NCBI GenBank assembly: GCA_028825055.1
Contig: JAPKAW010000142.1
Location: forward strand, 1 to 5,272
Direction: 5' to 3'
Length of the DNA stretch: 5,272 bases
DNA from: Flavobacteriales bacterium
GTDB lineage: Bacteria > Bacteroidota > Bacteroidia > Flavobacteriales_D > Sanyastnellaceae
The notes beneath the pieces are model-generated. The model was not told the DNA's origin and did no database searches. It worked only from the letters and a program-made list of their open reading frames with translations. This document shows positions 1 to 5,272 of the stretch, piece after piece; the stretch's first letter is position 1; every line of letters starts with the position of its first letter. The position numbers were made by a program, and so were the translations under genes.

Positions 1-467
1 ATGATGGCCGTTGAGGCATGAGCGCGGTGAGCCGTGCCAAATGCATCATTGATGTAAACGTCTCCGTTCTCTGCCAGCTGGCCTGCAAAGAATTCATCGC
101 CTTCCGTCTCCTCTTTGTGAAAACGCAGATTTTCCAACAACGCCACTTCGCCGGGTTTGAGTGATTGGCTCACATCAAGCGCGACGTCATCGACACAATC
201 CGAAGCGAACTGAACCGAACGGCCCAGTAATTTTTCCAAGCTGGGAACGATGTGCCGCAAGCTCCATTCGGGGTCGATGCCCTTGGGCCTTCCGAGATGG
301 GACATCAGCACAACAGAACCGCCTTGCGCGAGAACATACTCAATGGTAGGAATGGCTGCGCGGATTCTCGTATCGTCAGTGACCTCCCGATTCTCGTTGA
401 GTGGAACATTGAAATCCACACGGATCAAAGCGCGGCGACCCGCGAGTTCAAGTGATTCGAGTTCCAT
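1..467 (-). CDS. pgk: Phosphoglycerate kinase, N-terminal part (cut by left window edge)
   Basis: Phosphoglycerate kinase transfers the phosphate of 1,3-bisphosphoglycerate to ADP, giving 3-phosphoglycerate and ATP in cytosolic glycolysis, and runs in reverse in gluconeogenesis. I translated the minus strand from the ATG at 467; 155 complete codons are visible before the edge, out of about 395 in the family. The N-domain signatures are all present: RVDFNVPL (residues 16-23), the TRI arginine (34), SHLGRPKG (56-63), LLENLRFHKEE (110-120) and YINDAFGTAHRAHAS (138-152). These include the Asp/Asn, Arg and His residues that bind 3-phosphoglycerate in the family. The C-terminal nucleotide-binding domain lies outside the window. 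The start is fixed by homology; no Shine-Dalgarno sequence is evident. Only 2 bp separate it from the stop codon of the upstream glycyl-tRNA synthetase gene, so co-transcription and translational coupling are likely. The reading frame is intact. Confidence 0.97.
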   Translation of the reverse strand, partial: MELESLELAGRRALIRVDFNVPLNENREVTDDTRIRAAIPTIEYVLAQGGSVVLMSHLGRPKGIDPEWSLRHIVPSLEKLLGRSVQFASDCVDDVALDVSQSLKPGEVALLENLRFHKEETEGDEFFAGQLAENGDVYINDAFGTAHRAHASTAI

Positions 468-469
468 AA

Positions 470-2005
470 TTAGGATGCTTTAAACAATTGAGCCAAGCTA
501 ACTTTCCCCGCAACCACCGCAACCAATTGTTCAATGGCAACGCGTTCTTGGGTCATGGTATCACGATCCCGGATGGTCACGGCGTGGTCTGTCAGTGTAT
601 CGTGGTCAACTGTAATGCACAACGGCGTTCCAATGGCATCCTGTCGACGGTAGCGTCGGCCGATGGCATCTTTTTCATCGTATTGCACATTGTGGTCCAT
701 TTGCAGCATGGCCATGATTTCACGTGCTTTCTCTGGCAAACCATCCTTTTTGATGAGCGGCAAAATCGCAACTTTAACCGGAGCTAAGGGCGCGGGAATA
801 CGCAAAACCGTGCGGGTGGAGCCGTCCTCTAGAGTCTCCTCTTGAAGCGCAGCACTCAGCGTTGCTAAGAACATCCGATCCAATCCAATCGACGTCTCTA
901 CGACATAAGGAACGTAGCTCTCTTGTGTCTCAGGATCGAAATAGCGCAACTTCTTATTGCTATGTGCCTCATGCTGATTCAGGTCAAAGTCCGTTCGTGA
1001 ATGCACCCCTTCAAGCTCTTTAAAACCCATAGGGAAGTTGAACTCGATGTCACACGCCGCATCAGCATAGTGGGCCAACTTAATGTGGTCGTGAAAACGG
1101 TACATGTTCTCTCCCAACCCCAATGCGTTATGCCATTTGATTCGGGCCTCCTTCCAGTAGGCGTACCACTCTGCTTGCGTGCCTGGCTTGACAAAAAACT
1201 GCATCTCCATCTGCTCGAACTCCCGCATACGGAAAATGAACTGACGGGCTATGATCTCGTTGCGAAATGCCTTGCCAATTTGAGCGATCCCAAATGGGAT
1301 TTTCATGCGCCCACTTTTCTGCACATTCAGGAAATTCACGAAAATCCCTTGAGCTGTTTCTGGTCGCAAGTAGATTACTCCACTTTCTCCACTCACCGCT
1401 CCCAATTCCGTCTTGAACATCAAATTAAACTGGCGCACGTCCGTCCAATTGCGGCTTCCCGTATCTGGGTCAGCAATGTCAAGCTCTACAATCAATTGCT
1501 TCACAGCCGCCAAATCCTCAGCTTCCATGGCTGATTTAAACCGGACATTGATGTCATCAATTTGTTTCTGCCGATCCAAAACCCGTCCGTTGGTCGAGCG
1601 AAATTCAGCTTCATTAAAGGCATCCCCAAATCGCTTCAGCGCCTTCGCAACATCCTTCTGGATTTTGGCTTCAATTTTCCCGATGTGGTCCTCGATAAGA
1701 ACATCCGCGCGGTAGCGCTTATTCGAATCCTTGTTGTCAATCAGGGGGTCGTTGAATGCATCAATGTGTCCGGAGGCTTTCCAAGTCTTGGGGTGCATAA
1801 AAATGGACGCGTCAAGGCCCACAATGTTGTCATGCATGCGCACCATGGCGGTCCACCAATAGTGCTTGATGTTATTCTTTAACTCTGCACCCAACTGGCC
1901 ATAATCATAGGCCGCAGAAAGTCCGTCGTATATCTCACTTGAAGGGAATACAAAGCCATATTCCTTGGCGTGACTGATGACTTTTTTTAGGAGATCGTCG
2001 CTCAT
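470..2005 (-). CDS. glyS: Glycine--tRNA ligase (single-chain, alpha2 type)
   Basis: This enzyme charges tRNA-Gly with glycine using ATP, in the cytosol. The 511-residue protein is complete and close to the length of the single-chain homodimeric class IIa enzyme (about 460-510), not the separate alpha and beta subunits of many Proteobacteria. The N-terminus shows SSEIYDGLSAAYDYGQLG (22-39) and GLDASI (63-68). The catalytic domain follows: RPETAQGIFVNF (214-225), class II motif 2 around KAFRNEI with FRMREFEQMEMQFF (245-271), an LEGVHSRTDFDL substrate loop (331-342), and motif 3 as SIGLDRMFLA (372-381). The anticodon-binding domain runs from about 405 to the end (PVKVAILPLIKK, then RRYRRQDAIGTPLCITVDHD and VTIRDRDTM). 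Gene naming for this single-chain form varies (glyS, glyQS or glyRS). The ATG at 2005 gives the usual N-terminus. It is the first gene of a likely two-gene unit with pgk and is divergent from gpsA. Confidence 0.98.
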   Translation of the reverse strand: MSDDLLKKVISHAKEYGFVFPSSEIYDGLSAAYDYGQLGAELKNNIKHYWWTAMVRMHDNIVGLDASIFMHPKTWKASGHIDAFNDPLIDNKDSNKRYRADVLIEDHIGKIEAKIQKDVAKALKRFGDAFNEAEFRSTNGRVLDRQKQIDDINVRFKSAMEAEDLAAVKQLIVELDIADPDTGSRNWTDVRQFNLMFKTELGAVSGESGVIYLRPETAQGIFVNFLNVQKSGRMKIPFGIAQIGKAFRNEIIARQFIFRMREFEQMEMQFFVKPGTQAEWYAYWKEARIKWHNALGLGENMYRFHDHIKLAHYADAACDIEFNFPMGFKELEGVHSRTDFDLNQHEAHSNKKLRYFDPETQESYVPYVVETSIGLDRMFLATLSAALQEETLEDGSTRTVLRIPAPLAPVKVAILPLIKKDGLPEKAREIMAMLQMDHNVQYDEKDAIGRRYRRQDAIGTPLCITVDHDTLTDHAVTIRDRDTMTQERVAIEQLVAVVAGKVSLAQLFKAS

Positions 2006-2032
2006 GTTGCTGTTGTTCTAGGAATGCGATTG

Positions 2033-2040
2033 CAAAGGTA
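2033..2040 (-). promoter_or_regulatory. Putative -7 promoter element for the glycyl-tRNA synthetase/pgk unit
   Basis: Read on the minus strand this is TACCTTTG, an exact match to the Bacteroidota primary sigma -7 consensus TAnnTTTG. It would place the transcription start near 2026-2030, giving a leader of about 20-25 nt before the ATG at 2005. I see no convincing -33 TTG at the usual 17-23 nt spacing; a TTA near 2066-2068 is only a partial match. The call rests on the exact match and on its position. An 8-bp motif with two free bases can occur by chance. Confidence 0.5.
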
Positions 2041-2080
2041 GCGCCTGCAAACGGGACTCCACGTAATTGATAGAGTAGAC

Positions 2081-2088
2081 TACATTTG
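2081..2088 (+). promoter_or_regulatory. Putative -7 promoter element for gpsA (near-leaderless)
   Basis: TACATTTG is an exact match to the Bacteroidota -7 consensus TAnnTTTG, on the gpsA strand in the divergent intergenic gap. It differs in one base from the element facing the other way at 2033-2040. Its last base is only 5 nt before the gpsA ATG at 2094, so the expected transcription start falls at about 2091-2095 and the mRNA would have almost no 5' leader. No TTG lies at the -33 distance, and no other exact match exists on this strand in the gap. Confidence 0.4.
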
Positions 2089-2093
2089 TTCCC

Positions 2094-3092
2094 ATGGCAG
2101 AAAATCTCCGTTTTGGATTGCTCGGCAGTGGTTCTTGGGCAACAGCAATCGCTAAGATGCTTTTGACCAACGTGGATTCCTTAAATTGGTGGGTCCGAAG
2201 GGAGGAAACCAAGGAGTACTTGGAGCAGCATGGGCGCAATCCCAATTACATCCAGAGCATTTCATTTGATACCAATCAATTGGTTGTGAGCACTTCGATG
2301 CAGGACATTATTGACCAAAGCGATGTGATCATTTTTGCCATTCCATCCGCCCACTTGGATGATACCATCCAAGCTCAGCAACTCACAGGGATGGAAAATA
2401 AATTACTCATCAGCGCGATCAAAGGCATGGTCGTCAAATATGATAGCATTCCTGCTCGCTATTTGCACAAAGAGTTTCAAGTGCCTTATGACCGCATTGG
2501 CCTCATCGCTGGTCCTTGTCACGCGGAAGAAGTCGCGCGGGAAAAACTGAGTTACCTCACAGTCGCTTGTCCCAACTTGGAGAATGCACAGACGGTGGCG
2601 GATGCGCTCAAAACGCGCTATATCAAAGTGAGTACAAGCGAAGATGTGTTTGGAACAGAGATTGCTGCGGTGCTTAAAAACATCTATGCCATTGGTGCTG
2701 GCATTGCTTTAGGCTTGGGATATGGAGACAACTTTTTGAGCGTACTCATTAGCAATGCATCACAAGAGATGAAGGCTTTCTTGGCCGCCGTTCATGAGCT
2801 CGACCGTGACGTGAAAAAAAGCCCCTATTTAGGGGACTTGTTGGTCACAGCCTACAGTCCGCATAGCCGCAATCGGAACTTGGGTATGATGATTGGGAAG
2901 GGGTATAGTGTGAAAGGAGCCATCATGGAAATGAGCATGGTGGCGGAGGGCTACAATGGATCCGAGGGCATCTTCGAAATGAATAAACGCTTTCAAGCCC
3001 ACTTGCCCATCGCAGATGCCGTCTACCGGATTCTACATGAACGCATGTCACCGGTGATCGAAATGCGCTTGCTCATCGATGAGCTTTCCTGA
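2094..3092 (+). CDS. gpsA: NAD(P)-dependent glycerol-3-phosphate dehydrogenase
   Basis: GpsA reduces dihydroxyacetone phosphate to sn-glycerol 3-phosphate in the cytosol, supplying the backbone for phospholipids. The 332-residue protein is complete and of normal family length. The N-terminal Rossmann fold begins at once with FGLLGSGSWATAIAKML (7-23), the GxGxW dinucleotide-binding loop. Family blocks follow: FAIPSAHL (81-88), SAIKGM (107-112, conserved Lys110), GLIAGPCHAEEVA (136-148), GTEIAAVLKNIYAIGAGIALGLG (187-209, with the catalytic lysine Lys195), and GDLLVTAYSPHSRNRNLG (247-264). The C-terminal helical domain ends in VAEGYNGSEGI (283-293) and a typical final helix. The ATG at 2094 is the only workable start: an in-frame TAG at 2076-2078 lies just upstream with no start codon between, and the next internal Met would remove the Rossmann loop. 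No Shine-Dalgarno sequence is visible. The gene stands alone on its strand, divergent from the glycyl-tRNA synthetase gene and convergent with the secreted hydrolase gene. Confidence 0.97.
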   Translation: MAENLRFGLLGSGSWATAIAKMLLTNVDSLNWWVRREETKEYLEQHGRNPNYIQSISFDTNQLVVSTSMQDIIDQSDVIIFAIPSAHLDDTIQAQQLTGMENKLLISAIKGMVVKYDSIPARYLHKEFQVPYDRIGLIAGPCHAEEVAREKLSYLTVACPNLENAQTVADALKTRYIKVSTSEDVFGTEIAAVLKNIYAIGAGIALGLGYGDNFLSVLISNASQEMKAFLAAVHELDRDVKKSPYLGDLLVTAYSPHSRNRNLGMMIGKGYSVKGAIMEMSMVAEGYNGSEGIFEMNKRFQAHLPIADAVYRILHERMSPVIEMRLLIDELS

Positions 3093-3118
3093 AGAAGACC
3101 GTGAAAAAATGAGGCAAT

Positions 3119-3152
3119 AAAAAAACGCCCCGACCCAAGGGCCGAGGCGTTT
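3119..3152 (-). terminator. Rho-independent terminator of the secreted hydrolase gene
   Basis: The segment 3123-3152 is an inverted repeat with arms 3123-3136 and 3139-3152. In minus-strand RNA the arms pair throughout, using two G-U wobbles, around a CUUG loop. The stem runs into seven consecutive U residues (3125 down to 3119), followed by A and two more U. It lies about 20 nt after the hydrolase stop codon at 3171-3173. In plus-strand RNA the two wobbles become C-A and A-C mismatches, and the tail is only UUUCAUUUC, so it should serve gpsA poorly. The polarity therefore favours the minus-strand gene. Confidence 0.85.
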
Positions 3153-3170
3153 CATTTCGAGGTTCTCTGA

Positions 3171-4733
3171 TCAGTGTGTGATGTTGACCATTTGGGTCAT
3201 GCCATCAACACTCAAGATGTACGTTCCAGCAGACAAGCCAGCTACTTCAAGAACAATGCGCGTTGCGCCTTGTAGAGATTGATTGTAGACTTGTCGTCCG
3301 TCCAAGCTGTACAAAGCAAGTTGTTGCCCAGGTGCGTTCAATTCAATTTGCAATTGATCCGATGCTGGATTTGGATACGCCCACAAACCATTGTCTTCAG
3401 CTGCAGCTTCTGCAACGGACGATGTTTCGATCAATCCCAAGGCAAATGCCATGCGTGGAGCTGTGTAGCCTTGGATGATGTCCAACCAAGTCATTGCCTC
3501 TTCCGAGCCCATCGTTGGATTCAATCCCAATTGGGTCGCCGTAATGTTAGAACCGTTTGCTGAATCAACCGCTTGAGTCGTTGCAACATCCCACCACTGC
3601 CAAGGAGAGCTGTCATAAGGCTCAGTTGGAGCGCCGTCCTCGTAATTATTCAAAACAGGGTACAGTCCATCCATACCATCGTTGATTTCCAACGCCTGCA
3701 AAGACAACGCATCGGATAAGTTTTGACTTTGGAAAGAAACGTTGTTGTTGGGATCATCAAATGCATTAATCGCAAGGTGAACATTGTAAGCACCCGTCGC
3801 TTCAATGACCGGCTCACCAGTCGTTGGAACTACAACAATACCCGATGTATAGGGGGCAAATGGATCATGAGGACAATGAAAGCTAACCATCGCAGGGTCG
3901 CCCGAATCCAACCATTCTTGTGAGCCCAAAGCGCCTCCCATATTCATCTGAAACTGGATATCAGAATTGTAGTCTGGATAGTGGCCAATGCAAAGCTGCA
4001 AGCTATCTGGAGTATACCCGTCAAACTTCGCCCCCGGGTCTCCGTTGATCGATTCAATCACCATCGGAATGGACGAGCCGTTTCCTGGGTCATACCATAA
4101 GCTCTCGATGGGCGCTCCAGAAGAATCCACAAAGATGTCATTGTAATCTGCGATAGAAGCCGATGCAAGTGATACATATCCGCCTGTTCCGTCACCAAAA
4201 TAAGCGACTTTCTCGGTGTCAATTCCAAACTCATTGCCCATCTCTGCCGCATTCATACGGAAGTAACGAACGGCCGTTCGTGCATCCTGTACACCGCGGT
4301 ACGCCGCGTTGATCAATTGATAGGTTCGCTCAACCTGCGTTCCTGCCAACGGATTCCATCCCAATCGGTAATCCACCGATGCAGTGACATATCCCATGCG
4401 CGCAAATCGATTGCACAATTCCACAATGGAGCTGTCCGTTCGGCCTCCGAGTGCAGAGCCGTTCACGTATTTCGGAAGGAAATTGCCCGTGTGAAAAACC
4501 AAAATCAACGGACGATTGGTTTCTGTATCACCCTCTGGCTCGTATACATCCATAAGCTGAGGCAACGCCATGGGAGGCATGCCCTGCAAAGCGGGTAAAA
4601 CTGTGACATTAGTAGCGTAGACGACATCCGTAGTGACGACGACAGACTCAAAGATTTCATCCAAGTAACGCTCTTGGGCCTGCATCGAAAGGACGCCCAA
4701 AGCACACAAGGCTAGCGTAAAATATTTTTTCAT
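3171..4733 (-). CDS. Secreted alpha/beta-hydrolase-like protein with T9SS type-A sorting domain
   Basis: This 520-residue exported protein looks like a carboxylesterase-type alpha/beta hydrolase; its substrate cannot be told. Residues 1 to about 20 form a Sec signal peptide (MKKYF, a hydrophobic core, then SMQAQ). The hydrolase core runs from about 60 to 320: the strand and oxyanion-like segment RPLILVFHTGNF (74-85), GYVTASVDYRLGW (114-126), a helix with GVQDARTAVRYFR (147-159), the elbow VAYFGDGTGGYVSLA (176-190), and a likely acid loop SFHCPHDPFAPY (284-295, Asp290). At the elbow, the family's GDSAGG is GDGTGG: Gly182 stands where the nucleophilic serine is expected, so catalysis is uncertain. 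His319 could be the triad histidine, but this is a guess. Residues 450-520 are a T9SS type-A C-terminal domain (YPNPASDQLQIEL, ALYSLDGRQVY, LSAGTYILSV), which targets the protein through the type IX system to the surface or medium. ATG 4733 is supported by the signal peptide. Confidence 0.88.
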   Translation of the reverse strand: MKKYFTLALCALGVLSMQAQERYLDEIFESVVVTTDVVYATNVTVLPALQGMPPMALPQLMDVYEPEGDTETNRPLILVFHTGNFLPKYVNGSALGGRTDSSIVELCNRFARMGYVTASVDYRLGWNPLAGTQVERTYQLINAAYRGVQDARTAVRYFRMNAAEMGNEFGIDTEKVAYFGDGTGGYVSLASASIADYNDIFVDSSGAPIESLWYDPGNGSSIPMVIESINGDPGAKFDGYTPDSLQLCIGHYPDYNSDIQFQMNMGGALGSQEWLDSGDPAMVSFHCPHDPFAPYTSGIVVVPTTGEPVIEATGAYNVHLAINAFDDPNNNVSFQSQNLSDALSLQALEINDGMDGLYPVLNNYEDGAPTEPYDSSPWQWWDVATTQAVDSANGSNITATQLGLNPTMGSEEAMTWLDIIQGYTAPRMAFALGLIETSSVAEAAAEDNGLWAYPNPASDQLQIELNAPGQQLALYSLDGRQVYNQSLQGATRIVLEVAGLSAGTYILSVDGMTQMVNITH

Positions 4734-4793
4734 GAGAAAAGGGGGTTGTTTGGAGCCAAATTACCTTCAGATTCTGGTGCAATTCTGCCCGAC

Positions 4794-4826
4794 CAAAAAT
4801 TATATGAACCATGGTTTTCAACAAAA
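4794..4826 (-). promoter_or_regulatory. Putative promoter of the secreted hydrolase gene
   Basis: On the minus strand, TTTTG (4826-4822) is followed after 17 nt by TATAATTTTTG (4804-4794). This resembles the Bacteroidota arrangement TTG-N17-23-TAnnTTTG, except that there is one extra base between the TA and the TTTG. The transcription start would be near 4788, leaving a leader of about 55 nt before the ATG at 4733. The spacer contains a perfect 10-bp palindrome, AACCATGGTT (4807-4816), which may be chance. Confidence 0.4.
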
Positions 4827-4838
4827 TTGCTGTCAAGT

Positions 4839-4846
4839 TAAATTTC
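4839..4846 (+). promoter_or_regulatory. Weak candidate -7 element for the right-edge secreted protein gene
   Basis: TAAATTTC matches seven of eight positions of TAnnTTTG on the plus strand, about 80 nt before the ATG at 4926. No -33 TTG is seen at proper spacing. A second, poorer candidate is TACCTTCA at 4905-4912. Neither is strong, and this is recorded mainly to describe the 192-bp divergent region 4734-4925, in which I find no gene or RNA. Confidence 0.2.
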
Positions 4847-4925
4847 TGAAATCTGGATTTCCTTTTAAACCGAGCGCTTTTTTATGCGTCAAAGAGTGTA
4901 TTACTACCTTCACAAATTGATCCCC

Positions 4926-5272
4926 ATGAAACACCTCCTCGCCAGCATTTCGATTCTTTTTTGGACGTGCTCAGCTATCGCTCAGCCTGAAATTGTTTCG
5001 TGGCAGATCAACGCCGACGGAGCCAACGGACAATTTTGGAACAACGGACAGTTGACTGACAATGGAATCTCCTGCGATGTTCAGCTGGTTCAATTCTCAG
5101 ACAACAACGTTTACATCACCTCCACAGGTGTTCCACGCTATGCCACGGCCCCGTTTGGTGATTCAAACCCCTCACAAGCTTCAGAAATAGCGTATTTATT
5201 CCGTATTCCGCGTCAACCCGAGCAGGGCCCTGCTGGGGGAACTGCAACTGGATTGGGCCATACAGCGGTCTT
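4926..5272 (+). CDS. Secreted protein, probable YHYH-domain family, N-terminal part (cut by right edge)
   Basis: The frame is open from 4926 to the window end, with 115 complete codons visible. Residues 1-20 form a clear signal peptide (MKHLLASISILFWTCSAIAQ, cleavage likely near AIA-Q), so the product is exported. The mature part, with CDVQLVQFSDNNVYITSTG (42-60), VPRYATAPFGDSNPSQA (61-77) and YLFRIPRQP (82-90), then a Gly/Thr-rich TATGLG stretch, resembles from memory the N-terminal half of YHYH-domain proteins. These are secreted proteins of unknown function common in marine Bacteroidota and Planctomycetes. The naming YHYH motif would lie beyond the edge, so the assignment is not proven. 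An in-frame ATG at 4884 would add 14 residues (MRQRVYYYLHKLIP). I prefer 4926 because it gives a normal signal peptide. The in-frame stop at 4866-4868 bounds any longer version. The gene is divergent from the hydrolase gene. Confidence 0.72.
   Translation, partial: MKHLLASISILFWTCSAIAQPEIVSWQINADGANGQFWNNGQLTDNGISCDVQLVQFSDNNVYITSTGVPRYATAPFGDSNPSQASEIAYLFRIPRQPEQGPAGGTATGLGHTAV

Noticed and set aside
161..483. Short plus-strand frames opposite the start of pgk
   Set aside because: The minus strand here encodes textbook phosphoglycerate kinase motifs without interruption, so the plus-strand frames are not genes.
1001..1534. Open frame of 177 codons on the plus strand, antisense to the glycyl-tRNA synthetase gene
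   Set aside because: It lies wholly inside a strongly conserved gene on the other strand, has no recognisable domain, and several other overlapping antisense frames occur in the same gene. It is a shadow of codon use.
3093..3122. Possible small gene or RNA in the gap after gpsA
   Set aside because: Apart from the terminator of the opposite-strand gene, the segment is too short and shows no start, frame or structure.
4807..4816. Perfect 10-bp palindrome AACCATGGTT as an operator
   Set aside because: It sits in the spacer of the putative hydrolase promoter, where an operator could be, but a single 10-bp palindrome with no second copy is too weak to call as a regulator site.
4732..4920. Plus-strand 62-codon frame in the divergent intergenic region
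   Set aside because: It starts inside the hydrolase start codon region, shows no signal peptide or domain, and covers the putative promoter. It is most likely non-coding.
5221..5234. Perfect 14-bp palindrome AGCAGGGCCCTGCT
   Set aside because: It is inside the coding region of the right-edge protein, encodes part of a Gln-Gly-Pro-Ala stretch, has no loop and no U tract, and has no repeated copy in the window. Chance is the simpler explanation.
1..5272. Mobile elements, CRISPR arrays, tRNA genes, defence or toxin-antitoxin systems
   Set aside because: No transposase or integrase motifs, direct-repeat arrays, tRNA cloverleaf sequences or paired small genes were seen on either strand. All long frames are accounted for by housekeeping or secreted-protein genes.

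Overview
The window looks like ordinary chromosomal DNA from a Bacteroidota (Bacteroidetes) bacterium, most likely Flavobacteriales or a relative with roughly 50% GC. Four things point there: a type IX secretion (T9SS) type-A C-terminal sorting domain on one protein, promoter -7 elements of the TAnnTTTG type, little or no Shine-Dalgarno sequence before the starts, and the protein family content. The assignment to order is inference. I see no mobile element, CRISPR array, tRNA, rRNA or prophage gene.

Layout: on the minus strand, from 2005 down to the left edge, glycyl-tRNA synthetase is followed after only 2 bp by phosphoglycerate kinase (pgk), which is cut by the window edge. These two housekeeping genes are probably co-transcribed. 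Divergently, from 2094 on the plus strand, lies gpsA (NAD(P)-dependent glycerol-3-phosphate dehydrogenase, the entry to phospholipid synthesis). The 88-bp divergent gap holds one perfect TAnnTTTG match on each strand. The gpsA match is so close to the fixed ATG that the transcript would be leaderless or nearly so.

gpsA converges on a minus-strand gene (4733 to 3171) for a secreted alpha/beta-hydrolase-like protein with a signal peptide and a T9SS sorting domain. The 78-bp convergent gap holds a hairpin that is a good intrinsic terminator only when read from the minus strand. The hydrolase carries glycine where the catalytic serine of the nucleophile elbow is expected, which is the most notable feature of the window. 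After a 192-bp divergent intergenic region, a second secreted protein starts on the plus strand at 4926 and runs off the right edge. Its visible part resembles the N-terminal half of YHYH-domain proteins.

The left half is thus central metabolism and translation, and the right half is a pair of divergent genes for exported proteins. Nothing shows that the two halves work together. I did not find a convincing new multi-gene system here; the findings are local observations.
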